NCBI GenBank assembly: GCA_026874595.1
Contig: CM049314.1
Span: forward strand, 31,199,729-31,263,728
Reading direction: 5' to 3'
From: Sipunculus nudus
Taxonomy: Eukaryota > Annelida > Sipuncula > Golfingiida > Sipunculidae
Length of the DNA stretch: 64,000 bases
The notes under the pieces were generated by a model, which saw only the letters and a list, made by a program, of their open reading frames with translations, did not search any database and had not been told where the DNA came from. Below are positions 45,704-57,995 of this stretch, one piece after another; position 1 is the first letter of the stretch; each line of letters begins with the position of its first letter. Position numbers and translations under genes: made by a program.

Positions 45704-46005
45704 GTATTATGAACGAACTAATGTCAACGCCGAGATGTCCAAATTAGAAAGCTAAGAAAATAAGACGTGAAAGTTACCAAGGTTAACCGGCAGATAATAG
45801 AAAGGCATATATGATAGGAAGGTAACTAAGAATCTGTGAAAACAAGTGGGTAAATTAAACACTAATCATTATATTATACAAAGGCAAATCTCTAGGTGTA
45901 TACTGACTTGGTCAGTTATCCAAAACATCGGGATGAAAGTTGAACTAACCTAATAAAAAGACAAATAGGAAAAGCTTTAAGCTGTAGAAAAAACGACACA
46001 TTTAC

Positions 46006-46012
<7 letters not shown>

Positions 46013-46054
<42 letters not shown>
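46013..46054. repeat. (TA)n microsatellite
   Basis: About 42 bases of TA in the A2-B2 intron. Confidence 0.95.
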
Positions 46055-46055
<1 letters not shown>

Positions 46056-46416
46056 TCCTAAGGCAGACATCTTTGTACAAACAATAGGAAATTGAATCAA
46101 AAGATGTCTAGAGTATAGCGCTAAACACAGAGACAATAGAAAATGTAAATAAAACGGTAAATAATAAAATCAACTTAACAAATCTCACAGCTAACCTTGT
46201 TTTTTATAACCCCACTACGAACGTCTCTCAAAAATTGATTGAAAAATTATATTGTTTCGTGTAAATATGTTATCCTAAGTGCCTTGTCACATTTTCTACC
46301 TATTATATCGATATTAAAGAATCACAACTAGCCGAGAGAGGTTGAAGCAGAAAGAAAGAGGGAAAAATGGAGACCGTTGGGTCGGCTTTATTCAAATTCG
46401 TTTGTTATATTCTTAG

Positions 46417-46513
46417 CATCAAGAGAGCTATCAGTCCAGCGTCGTTGTACGTTGGAATCCCATGTGAAATAATATTACGCATGGAATCCTACAATCAATG
46501 GCATGTGGCCAAG
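46417..46513 (+). CDS. PLAT exon B2
   Basis: ISPASLYVGIPCEIILRM then WHVAK; 97 bases, acceptor TATTCTTAG, donor AAG|GTAAGA. Intact and in the normal phase. No matching C exon follows before the next A exon. Confidence 0.85.
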
Positions 46514-47600
46514 GTAAGAGATACTGTCATCTGTCTGCATGTGCCAACATTATTAGAAATACGTTTTGTCCTTTTGTGCATCAAAAGCAAATAAAAGGTC
46601 ATACGGTGCATCAGAAATGTCCTGGCTGCATTTGTCGACATTACTTTTCATGGTGCGAACTTGGAACAATATTAGCATTACCAAAATCGTTTATGCATAT
46701 ATTATGCGCAAATATTTGAAAAAAAAATCAAACATTTGCAATGATAATGAGGAACCACACCCTCATGAACAATTGCGTCTGAAAACCAATGATTATCATT
46801 CAAATACAAAATGTATAACCCTTAAATATATCATTTGATGACATATTTGTTTCACTATCTCTATTACCGATAAAAGAATTGTTTTCCCATATTGTAAATA
46901 CTACAGACTGTCATGCAAGAGGCTCTTGAACAACAACAACCGGATTATTACCAGCGGGAAATGGCTCCGCGACAATTACCCCCAGTCAATTTACCCCCTC
47001 CCAGACAATAACCGGCTGTACGATTACCCCCCCCCCCCCCCCGAACGTTACCCCTTTGTATAAAGCATATATCTTAAAATAATTGGTGACTTTGGGAATA
47101 ATATGATGTACTATGTTGATGGGTCGCTTCCAATGTGTTTTACAATCTTGGTTTATCAATAAAACATGGATACTACTCATACGAAACAAAGGTGGTATTC
47201 AGTATATTTCAAAACAAACATATTTCTGATAGGTAGAGTATAACCAAAGAAAAGCCATTATATCATATGTTTATTACATGGCAAAGTTGTAGTCAATGCC
47301 TCTTAAATAATCAAATGCATCCATCAACTTTAAGGTCCAGTGCACTAAAGACAGCCATTATCTAGGTACCTTACACTATCTGACTCTACTTAGAACGCTA
47401 TAAAGTTTATTTATACAGAAGAATCATCATAATAACAATAAAAAATCCTGATAACATGATACATTATTCAATTTCATTTTTAGTTTTAACCCTTTTTATT
47501 TTAACACATATCATTTTATACATTTAAGGAAACTTTATTTTCGGTCAAATGTTTAGTAAATGTTTCTAACACAGTATATTCTACACATACACACATATGT

Positions 47601-47659
<59 letters not shown>

Positions 47660-49542
47660 AAGCTGTAAGCTGCAGTTGATCTCAGGTATTCAACGGAGAT
47701 AAATGTCTTCATAGAAGTCCCGTTGCCCATAATACGATACGCATAAGATATGCAAAATAGCAGATGATTATGCTATTCTGATGCACATAGGCAAAGATCA
47801 AGCGTATAAATAAACTTGCATGGGATGGATAATCTGCGGAGAAATGTAATTTTACATTTTGAGGGCAATAATGTTTAGTACTGTAGGTACTGAGATCTGT
47901 ACCTTTCATGTGAAACATAAATAATGAATTTACCTTTATAAATGAAAGCATCTAAGCAGCAAAGGGTACCTCTTGTTTCACTTGTCTGTCTTGTAGAGAG
48001 GGGTTTCCGAAGGAAGTCTCTCCAAAATGTTTCAAGTTTATTTAAATCTGGAGATTTTCTTTAATGGAAATACCTCAAGTATATGAACAAATTGAAATAA
48101 AAATATATCCCGATTGTTCTTAAGGTACAGGATACAAGCATAAATTTGGAAAGGTTGTAATAAGTTTTGAATTTTATTATTTTTAATATATACATATTTC
48201 TACTATATAACCCACAGTCTCTGTGTATAAGAAGTCTGTTTAAACATTCGTTCAGTTTCCCTTAATATTACATAAATCTTTCCTGTGGCACCCTTATTAT
48301 GTACATATTCTGAAAGCCTAACATATTCTACACCAAGTTATCCCTGAAAACGTCATTGCGGAAGTCAGTATATTTGTTTTTATAATTCTTCATCTGCTTC
48401 TCCTGCTAAACATATTTTAAAAATATCACCACTAATCGAAACACAAACCACCATGCAAGACATAGTCAGAATTTTCATTTTATAATATATCATCTACTTG
48501 TCCTGTCACCAAAAATCGCAACCGGCTGACATTTTATTTTTGTAATGTATGAAAAAGGAAGGTATGTAGGTGCTGTAATAGGTGTGATAAATCTAAATTC
48601 TGTTAGAGTATGCGTGTTGTCTCCATTTACATTACTTAAGACTGTAATTGGATAATAATTTATAATTTTCTTGTTATAATTGGCCGTGACATTTTATAGA
48701 ATTCTGAGTACTAAGTATAGAATAAATTACTTAACGTCAATATTTGTGACTGGCTTGGTGAGCTCCTAGCAAAGGTTACTTGACGTGGTTACCTGGACAC
48801 TTTGTGTATTTAGCCTTTTAAATGTGCGTTGTCTGTCCTTTTACCAAATATGATAAACTAGGTTATCTATATATAATAAGAGGTTTTTATGTTAAAGTGT
48901 TGAAAAAAAAATTCGTGTTCAAGTAGTTTCTGAACATACAAAACCCATGGAAACACTTTGAAAGGACCATACGTTTAGAACCAGTCGGCATGTAACTTTT
49001 CTATGCGACCAGGAATTGTTGATTGTGGCTTAGTCAAACCACTCCACTTGGGTCTCTATGTATCAAGCTCTCTTTGAACACGGTGAACCACACGTGTGAG
49101 TGAAAATGTGTGAAATCGGAGAAATAGTTTAAAACCTGAAGCCCGGAAGTGCTTACTGGTTTCTGTAAAATAGTGTCTAGATTTTGAGTTCCCTTAAGCA
49201 TTATACAGAATTACCGTGGACACGATATGTATTAGGTATATCCTTAATTTTCTGGGAAAAATTTGGGGAGATCACAATGAATACGTGTATATTCTATGTT
49301 CATAATGTCTTTGATATGTTTCTGGTACGTACATATCTAGCGTTTTTTGTTTACTATCATTTTTAATTGACATCATTGTTTCGTGCAGTGGTGTTGTTTG
49401 ATGTGTTTATTTTGTGTATGAATGCAGTGAGCCGCGTATTTGGGTTAAAAACATTTCTGTCTTGGTTCTAGGAAATCAGAAGCAGTCCGTTTTGTCAGAG
49501 ACAAGGTTATAGACCATTCCCATGAATTTTCCCATCTTTTAG
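46514..49542. other. intron after B2 with repeats, C exon not found
   Basis: I could not find the C exon expected here. Contains a C15-like run at 47028-47042 with neighbouring ACAATTACCCCC words (46960-47055), a (TA)n tract at 47604-47655, and a segmental duplicate (47940-48085) of 27365-27530. Confidence 0.55.
47604..47655. repeat. (TA)n microsatellite
   Basis: About 52 bases of TA dinucleotides. Confidence 0.95.
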
Positions 49543-49718
49543 GTCGTACTGGGTCTTGCAATTAGACAGTTAATAAAATATTTAAGGACCTACAAGATTA
49601 CGGTACACACAGGCGATGGAGAGAAGACAGGCACAGCATCCGATATATTCATCCGTATGAACGGTACCCTGGGCACCTCCGACAAGTGGAGACTCCTACA
49701 CTCTCCTTGCAAAAGCAG
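49543..49718 (+). CDS. PLAT exon A3 with 5' extension (fused C/A exon)
   Basis: The acceptor TTCCCATCTTTTAG begins an exon that opens GTC GTA CTG, as C exons do, then runs in one open frame through LAIRQLIKYLR into a complete A part (YKITVHTGDGEKTG, DIFIRMNGTLGTS, KWRLL). The length of 176 gives phase 0 in (fits B2) and phase 2 out (fits B3), so splicing B2 to this exon to B3 keeps the frame while the C part is cut to about 13 residues. It may be a fused relic, or the start of a separate gene. Confidence 0.65.
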
Positions 49719-49865
49719 GTGAACTATCCTGTGAGAAGTTATAACCATAAACTTTTATTTAAGTTCATAACTGAGAGGAGAATAACTTTGTTATGCGGAT
49801 ATCCCTTATGCCATTTGTCTGTAAGATATTTAAATTTAATTTTTTTTCACGATATGATACATGAT

Positions 49866-49867
<2 letters not shown>

Positions 49868-49914
<47 letters not shown>
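49868..49914. repeat. (CT)n microsatellite at the B3 acceptor
   Basis: About 47 bases of CT dinucleotides end 8 bases before the B3 exon. The run forms its polypyrimidine tract. Confidence 0.95.
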
Positions 49915-49916
<2 letters not shown>

Positions 49917-49922
49917 CCATAG

Positions 49923-50019
49923 GGTTACAACGACTAATAGTCCGGCTGGAATGTACGTCGGCTTTCTGACAGAAATAGTATTATGGATCGACAGCAATGA
50001 CAAGTGGAACGTGATAGAG
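49923..50019 (+). CDS. PLAT exon B3
   Basis: NSPAGMYVGFLTEIVLWI then KWNVIE; 97 bases, acceptor GCCATAG, donor GAG|GTAAGC. Intact. Confidence 0.88.
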
Positions 50020-50350
50020 GTAAGCAAGGGTCCCATTAGTGAGCAAGCAATGACATCGCAAAATTCAATGAGAAAATCATAACTTCGCCCGCTTATTATA
50101 ACAGCAATATCTATTTGAACATAACCCTTCTTCCTAAATCATGCATTATCTGGGAAAGAAACATCGTATTTATACGAAAACAATACAAGGATACCCACAA
50201 CAAGCTGTCTTAATTCAAATACGTTGGGGTGGTAAGAGATATGGCAGTAACCGTTTAGAATTAATCCAGAGTTGTAAATTTTGTTCTTTGTAAATAATAA
50301 GTTTTGCTTTTTCTCATAGCTCTGTGCTAGTTCTTCCTTTGTTTACACAG

Positions 50351-50462
50351 GTGATCGTTATCGATGGGATCACTGGATATCAGTTGATGTTTCCTGGTGA
50401 CTTCGGGATATCCACAGACCCTTATGAAGGGAAATCCTCAGTGAACTTGGTGCCGGCAACCG
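50351..50462 (+). CDS. PLAT exon C3
   Basis: VIVIDGITGYQLMFPGDF then ISTDPYEGKSS; 112 bases, acceptor TTTACACAG, donor CCG|GTAAG, phase 0 in and 1 out. Intact. Confidence 0.88.
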
Positions 50463-51356
50463 GTAAGAAACTGACTGTTGAACATCCAACTATATATTCG
50501 TATTTCCTCAGTAAACTACCTCCTGCCTCATGTCAACATTACAGTTTACATAAAAACGGTTTGCTTTAGGATGATAATTCTAACAATGTGTGTGTCCTTC
50601 TTTCTTTAAAAAGGTTAAAAAAAAGTAAATATTTTGGCCTACACCCAGCCAACGATTTGGCATAATGACTTTCAAAATAGACAGAAATCAGAAAATAAAT
50701 AAATTTGATACAACTGTCTTTTGAGTTAGGATTTGGTTTGGATTCTCGAGGTGATCTCTTGAGTTCCCAGGGCATCAATCTCACCCCCCAAATGCCACTA
50801 ACAATATATACTGTAACTCGATCGAATAAACTGGCCGAGCTGTATAAAACCAGCGATACAATATATGTTGATGAATATAGCCACTTATGGATGTGTTCTT
50901 GTATATATTATCTTCGTGAATGAGCGTCTTGGTTCATTTTGATGTTTCAACATATGTGCACCAAGTACACCTGTAAGTTTAGAATCGTCACTGTGTGTCA
51001 TGAACATTTCCACGCAATATAGCATTGAACATATTTATTTATCCAGTATAATCACTGGATACACCCACCAGTAGTTCATGTCAAAGGCAAATTTATTTTA
51101 TTTTTCCTTTATCAAATATTTTTTTCGAATAAAACCACCATTTTGCATGTTGCTCTGTGTGCAGGATTCTTTTATATTGTGATAACCTGCTATTACGTAT
51201 TCATTGTGCCTCCCTTTTTTGCATTAGAACTTTTTAGTCTCTTTACGTAATGCCAATTTCGGTCATTCTTGCTAGAACACTATGCTAATCAAACATGCTA
51301 ATCCATCATTCCTTGTTTCTGATCTTTGATACCGATCACCCTTCTTCCAAACGCAG

Positions 51357-51554
51357 TCGAGACGCCCTCTCTCATGTCGACAACATACGAGCAAGTCGAT
51401 TGGCCTGTACTGCCACCTGCGCACGAAATCAGCCATGCAGCTCTTTCTTTATGAAGAAGCTTCCAACTGGAATAATGTTTGCTACCTCTCAGTGGGAAGA
51501 CCTACAAATAAGTTGAAAAATGCCTGTGCAACCTACCGATTGAAGCTGAAGTAA
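51357..51554 (+). pseudogene. terminal PAN/apple-like exon, frameshifted
   Basis: Counterpart of the minus-strand exon 57742-57995. The acceptor CCAAACGCAG is followed by VETPSLM in the expected phase; the frame then shifts to CTATCARNQPCSSFF and again to NVCYLSVGRPT before TAA at 51552-51554. The Cys pattern C-x3-C-x5-C and CSSFF match the intact copy. At least two frameshifts, so broken as read. Confidence 0.65.
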
Positions 51555-53195
51555 ATTGTGTTATGTTAATAATCAGAGTGAGACTTTGACAAAGAAGATA
51601 TGTCTATCGCATTTGAAAACATACTTTTTATGTAATTTAACGTTTTGGTTGTCCCAGGCATTACTGGTGTCACACGATGATAAGTTGATATATACATACA
51701 TGTGTGTGTGGGTATTTATATTAACATATCAGTGCGTATTCGCTCACTTGTCAAGTTAAAAGATGATGCATTGATCGGTATTTCAATTTGGGAAATCGTG
51801 TGGTGGTTATAAATCTTATAAACCACATGGAGACATACCTGCTCGTGTCGGTGTGTGTAATGTTTAAAATATGATATATGTGGTCTTAATAAGAGACCTG
51901 CTTGCCTGTCTGTCACTGTCCGTCCCCGTAGACATATTGATATAGATTGGTAATGCTGGTGTTTTTGCGGCGCCGCTCTATCGGCCTAGGTTTAAATGTG
52001 AAAGTGTATTGAAAATCTTTTGTAAACATCACTTCCAGTCGACTCTGCTTTAACTTTGACCAGTAATTACCAGTAATCAAGGTAGATTCTCTTATTACAT
52101 TCTTATCTTGGCACTGGTCGTAGGACATGAAATTTGGTATTTGATTTGAGGTCGTACATAATCAACGCCAGCTCTAAATGTAAACTGGGAGGATGGTTTA
52201 AGTCTTTCCTGTCTTGAACTAACTCTTGATAATGCAATATATAATAAATCTGCATGTCTCCATGCAAATTAGGGATACATATATATGAAGATTTGAAGAT
52301 CGATATAGATCTGTATATCAGACTTGTGTTCGAATATTATAATATTGCTCACAAAAATGAACAGGCTTTGATTTAATCATATCATTCCAGTTATACGCAG
52401 TAGATAGTCACATTATAGAAAAAAATTATCTATAACATTGTTGCCGCTGACCCCATTTTGTTTTTGGTCATTACTAGGTATTCAAGTATAGCAAGAATCG
52501 TAATTAATGATAATGAGAATTTACCCAGAATAAAATAATACTTTTAGTGTGGGGTTATAAAAAAATATGCCAATTACGCCATATGAAATAGCGTTCAGAT
52601 TTAACGTTCCAATATCCAAGACTTTGTTTTAATAGTAATATGCCTATGGTGCTCTTTCTTCATCATATTGGTTTCTTGGGAAAAAATCAAGTATATTCAA
52701 GGAATAACTTGCAAAGCAAAATAAACACATATTATTCGTAGATATTTATTAGATCGTTCTGCCGGATAATATGATCGAGGGGGAAATATTGAAGAAATAT
52801 ATGGATATTCAGTCTACTCTGCTGATTAGACTAGGTAGAAATATATTTTTTGTTGAATAATTTCCTTGAAATGACGGTTTAACACGCAAGGGCCATAATG
52901 TAATATATTAACCCTAACCTCAGTAAATAGTGTGCCTACCAAATAAAAAAATACCTTGCCTTATATGGAGCTGTAGGAGAAGCATGTTAACAAGAAAGTG
53001 ACTTAAAAATGTATCGTAGGTATCGCGCTTGCTGATTTTGTTGCTTGTATTTACTTACGTTCAGTTGCGGGCAAAGACTAAATGTAATATATTACAAAGG
53101 ATGATGCCAACTAATTCACAAACAACTTGCACAATTTTGGTAAAGTATGGATGTGTATGCATGTTATGCCCTCCAACAGTGTAATATTAACAAAA
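51555..53195. other. interval between the two PLAT genes
   Basis: Non-coding. 52140-52345 is the partner of 27575-27730. Confidence 0.55.
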
Positions 53196-53199
53196 GCGA

Positions 53200-53690
53200 T
53201 TCTGTTTATTTTTACCTTACCAATATTTAAAAAAATAATAGAATGTTAGACCCGTGCTTACAATAAGAACCTTCTAGTCAAAATATAGTTTATATTACTC
53301 GATGAAGAAATGTTATATTCGTCTAAAGGTCTGTCATATCATCTTGTGTTCTTTTGACCTAATTGCAGATTAATCATCATGTTTTTTATCTCGTTTTTGA
53401 AACTTAAATTCTAATTTTTACAAAACGCATCTTATCATTCACATTGTATTGTGATGGTAATATTCAGTAATAAAGCAAAAAATTATATGTTGATATTTTA
53501 GATAAAATGTTTAAGTCCATGTACAGAAACAGAGGTATTAAATTAAGTGTTATTTTGTTGCCTGATACATACATTCAAGTGAATTTGTAACTGAAAGAAA
53601 TTAAAATTGCTTCAAGGAGACATTATAATAAAATAGTAATTGGATTGTTAATTTAATCAATGGTATTGAGAAGGTAAGGGCTATTTTTCC
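53200..53690 (+). repeat. segmental duplication, copy 2, with B-exon end relic
   Basis: Collinear with 39770-40235, then joined at about 53650 to a sequence like the last ~20 bases of a B exon and its donor (AATCAATGG...GAGAAGGTAAGGG, compare 43630-43660 and 46495-46515). The A exon and most of B have been deleted. It marks a lost PLAT unit. Confidence 0.6.
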
Positions 53691-54499
53691 TATATGTATA
53701 TGCGCTAACGACATTAAAAACAGAATGAAAAGAGGGATCATGGGAACAATTACAAGATCGTCCTGAAATACCTTATCATAAGGTATCAAAATACTTGCTG
53801 TAAAAAGCTTTGTTCTAGTTCAATGTTGAAGAGGGGAGTATGCAACAATGGACGAACAAGCTCTCCATCTGCTCAGATGAACAGACATCAGAAATCTTAA
53901 CAGAGATGAGGAAGGTTTGTTTCAGCATATTTCCTCCTGGCAAAAATAGTTTTTTTTCTTTTAAATTGAAGATAACTTTTCTTTTTTATGTGGTAAAGAT
54001 AAAGATACAGTAAAAACACTAAAGGTTAAACGCAAACGCATTGTTCTCGGATGATTCTATAGCTTAAGTGCAGATACTTGCAGCTAAACATCAATAAGTT
54101 AAAGGAACAGCAGGTGGTGTTGTTTAATCCATGCCAGAGGGATCAAACCAATGCGATCTTTTTGATAAATTTGAAACAATTCTTGGGAATATCTTTTAAC
54201 CTAGACATGTTTCCAACACAAGTTTCACTCCAGTGAGCTTGGCTGAAAAGAAGATATCGTTTTCTGAAGTTGTAGACTCCATTGTATGATGAATTAAACA
54301 TTTGATCAAACAGAAATATGCTTTCTTTATTAGAATATGAACAAAGGCTTTATCAACATTTTGTGACGGATTAGTCTCATGTGAGGTCAGAAGAGCAAAA
54401 AGACAGAGATTTGGAAGAGACTCACAGTTTGATAAATTTTAACAGCTATGCGTACTCTAAAGATGCACAGGGACCAATCGGTATGATAAAGCAACAAGG

Positions 54500-55160
54500 C
54501 AACTGCTAAAACTCATAAATTATCCTCATCTAGCAGCATTAATAAACACCAAATGTTGACCCATTCTTTGTCAAATCTGATGCCATATCCATACTAGGTA
54601 AGTTAGAGAAAAATGTTTCAAAAGTGTAAAACAAAAAAGGACAAATGAGTAGAGGTAGAGATCGTTCTGGGAAATCAGTAGGTAATGAAACATCAAAAGG
54701 CTTGCATTGTAACCGTTGTAAAATATATACCCATACAGCACACACTTGTCCTGCTTAGTTAGAGGGATTTGGGAAACAAGTCATAGCCACCAATCCCTGT
54801 TCCTGTTGTAGGCCAATTCAGATCTGTTGAAATGATTGCTGATAACATATCATGCAATGGGTTACTTGATATTTGGTCACAAGTTGGAACGGATGCGAAA
54901 TTATGCTTTAAGAACCATCTTTCTAAAACTGATCTGGCTAGGTGGAAGATCTACTTGATTTAAGCAATGTTGGTGGTGAAACATTAAAATATCCTTGGGT
55001 CGTTCCAGTTGACATCCCTAAATGATTTTGGTAAATTGAAACTGTTCCAGGCCTGGTGATGTAGCATGTATATTTTCGGCCATTAGGTCCTTTCTTACTT
55101 GGAACATACATGTTAGGCTCTTGTATACATATGCTCCAGAACAAGGGAGGAGACCAGATT
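54500..55160 (+). pseudogene. degraded LTR-retroelement gag-protease relic
   Basis: Frame fragments read LHCNRCKIYTHTAHTC, a CX2CX4HX4C knuckle (about 54700-54755), followed by CNGLLDIWSQVGT, where LLD-T-G-S-Q is usual in retropepsins, then PFLLGTYMLGSC, like LLGTN.L. The order fits gag to protease of a gypsy-class element. Many stops and frameshifts; not the same family as the 1-6 kb element. Adjacent DNA (54.0-56.2 kb) may belong to it, but I see no RT or integrase. Confidence 0.5.
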
Positions 55161-56751
55161 GTTCAGAAATATGATTTCGTGGAAATTCATGGAAACTTCA
55201 TGAAACTTCATGGAAGCTTGCTTTTTATTTTATCAAAACACAGAAAAAAAGAACTTATCCTAAAGATCAATCATGTAATATCTACAAATGCAGTAAGGTT
55301 TCAACTGCCGCCACTGTCTGTATCAATGATTTAAGAAGACCGAACACGACTTGAAAAGTTTTAGTCGTGGCTATCGACATGGTATCGGGCATGCCTTAAG
55401 TCCCAGGCCCATATAGGTGCCGGATCAACACGGATCACACGTATCACAAACAAGTGTACTGGTTATTCTATTTCACATAATGTTTCGGCGTCACCCCAAA
55501 CCCCTGACAGTCAAACTTACTAAAGGGCATACCGAACGTTTGTTTCCGATTTGAAAGATAAGTCATCCAGCGCTAACGATAAAGTCAAACGTGTATCCGC
55601 CGGTCGCATGGTGGTGTACATGACACGGTGATCATACAGTGGCAATTCAAGGAAATCACAAATTGGCTAGTGAATAGGGAGTTCCTGTAGTTAAAAAGCA
55701 TCAGAATCTTCTTCCAATTGATTATAGTCTTTATCTACCAGCCATCCATGAACCAAGCAATGTACAAGGCTCTCAGAATGCCGGTGCTTTGTCATTTGAA
55801 AGTGACGCAGGTGCAAATCGCATGGTGATTGATTCTGATCATTCTGTGCCCAATGATACCAATGCTGATAATCGTTCTCTTTCAGGACCTGCTTTTACAA
55901 CACTCAGTATGACGTACCTAAACTATCTGCACCAGGATATGTAATCTTGACAATTGAAGAGTCTATTTGTTCCAAACGAAGGCCCCTCGGTCTTGTCTCC
56001 TGCTCAGATTCCTCGACCTGATAAAGGTCCTTCCCTTCCAGTAAATGTTTAAACACCTCGTAGGCAGTTTGTGAGATATGCAGGTCAGAGACACTCACTC
56101 GCCAGTCTTCGTTCTGGCGTTTTAGATTGAGTAAATATTAAGTAATTTCGTTTTCCCTATCAGGACTAGATAACTTGAATAAAGATGATCTTATGTTGAT
56201 ATTCATTCAGGTACTATATTAGTTATCATATGATGGTACATACAGCCTGCCATTGGCATTGTTGGGTATATTTTATTACATTTGTTGGTATATTTGTTTC
56301 GGTGAACTATAAACTAGCCTTCATCATATCTGTTTTTATCAACACTTTTCCTATTACCGTTCACTAATGAATTGCTGTGTGCTTTGGTATCATTGCCACC
56401 CTATGTCACTTTAAATGTGGAGTCGAAATTTCTTACAAGGGTTGAATGCAACATATCGTATAAAATCGTCCTGTACTGTTTGCGTTCTTAATTCGCCTTT
56501 GGGTATTTGCCTCATTCGATATATTTTTAGTCATAGCATACACCACTCTTCAGGCTGTCCCTTGTGTAACTGACCTTGACAACAGAGTACTTTACTTGTC
56601 CTAGAGACAGAAAATTGCTCTTAATTGTGTTGGTGGCAGCACACCACTGGACCTTGTTTCCTTTGTTTCTTTGTAGATTTAAACCAAAGACACCACTTTT
56701 CGTCAGCTTTTGCTATTGATACTCTTGATTCTCGAATGCTGCATCGTTTTA

Positions 56752-56755
<4 letters not shown>

Positions 56756-56813
<58 letters not shown>
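56756..56813. repeat. (TA)n microsatellite
   Basis: About 58 bases of TA dinucleotides. Confidence 0.95.
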
Positions 56814-56816
<3 letters not shown>

Positions 56817-57265
56817 TATGAGAACTCCAAAATGAAGAGCTCATTCCCTGATGATAACTATGTAAATCCGAAACCCCATATTCAGTCGGAAGTTGGTATT
56901 GCACATTAACAGTAATCTATTTTATACTTTTTTTAATTACTTCTTGTACAATACTGACACTGCATACATATTTTTATTTTCAATTCAATTCAAGTCGCGT
57001 AATTTCCACTAATTTAAATTGCAATATAGTTATAAGGTTTCATATTACGGACAACCTCATAGCAATAAAGTACATATTAAACCCGAATTATGGCTCAAAC
57101 CAACTTGCAATCTTAGCCCCCAGAATAGAGTTTATACAGTTGCAGGAGAAAATGCTGCGCAACCCAGTTTTTACCCACATTATTAATATATTACAGCAAA
57201 CATTATAAATGTTAACATTCCAAGGATAGGTACAGGTAAGCTACAATGGAATTGTTCATTTATGC

Positions 57266-57266
<1 letters not shown>

Positions 57267-57304
<38 letters not shown>
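57267..57304. repeat. (TA)n microsatellite
   Basis: About 38 bases of TA dinucleotides. Confidence 0.95.
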
Positions 57305-57307
<3 letters not shown>

Positions 57308-57741
57308 GTACATACCTATAGACAATGTGTTGTCTGATTTCAGGTCGTGTTTGTAGTGGCTGTCCAGGGTACAACAAATCCATTAAGTTTCAAAATGTAT
57401 GCTAGATGATATAGTGATACTTCATAGAATTTCACTAATAACTCATCCTCAGTTTTTACAAATGAGACTTAGCAGGATAACACACAACACCTCTGCCCCC
57501 CCCCCCCACACACACAAACATACACAAACACACAATTTGTACACATCTGTAACACTGATTAATATATTTGTCTCGGGCAACCAGTAAGCATATCATGAAT
57601 GTCCAGTGATATACTCTCTTCGTGACGCCATTTTATGTAACACTTTGTGGGAGGCCAATAATTGTTATTCACGGTAGATGCTTTAAAAAATTTTAAAATA
57701 TGTATTTTGACTGCTACTATAGAAAGGTATTTAGACGAAAG

Positions 57742-57995
57742 TCATAGCAACATTAAGGTGTATGTTCCGCGCGCATTCGTCACTTCCCTCGTTAGTATTT
57801 CTTTCACTAGATGGCACATATAGCTGCCAATGTCGGTGATGAAGAAGGAGCTACACGGTTGATGTATCCTACAGGTGGCAGCACAGGTTAGTTTGCGGCA
57901 GGAATGGTTGTCAAATGTCATAACAACAGAAGGCATCTCAGAGGGACCACCATAAACAGGCTCGTATTTTATCGTTCTCACTGAGGGTGAATGCG
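57742..57995 (-). CDS. terminal exon: PAN/apple-like Cys domain
   Basis: The acceptor CTGATTTCAG, then phase 1, [15 protein letters not shown], then [20 protein letters not shown] and YMCHLVKE, stop TGA at 57742-57744. The cysteine order (C-x4-C-x3-C-x5-C-x10-C) and the C-SSFF...C-HL core resemble PAN/apple domains. The hydrophobic stretch seen if one reads further upstream is intron polypyrimidine, not a signal peptide. Confidence 0.8.

Larger units (their letters stand above)
56100..57741. other. intergenic interval downstream of the minus PLAT gene
   Basis: Two (TA)n tracts and a C run (about 57497-57507) followed by CA-rich DNA. No gene supported; no clear AATAAA on the minus strand close to the stop at 57742. 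Confidence 0.5.

Noticed and set aside
56845-56885. CTGATGA ... GAAAC on the plus strand, hammerhead-like
   Set aside because: No complementary stem II between the core parts, no NUH triplet in place and no stem I partner.
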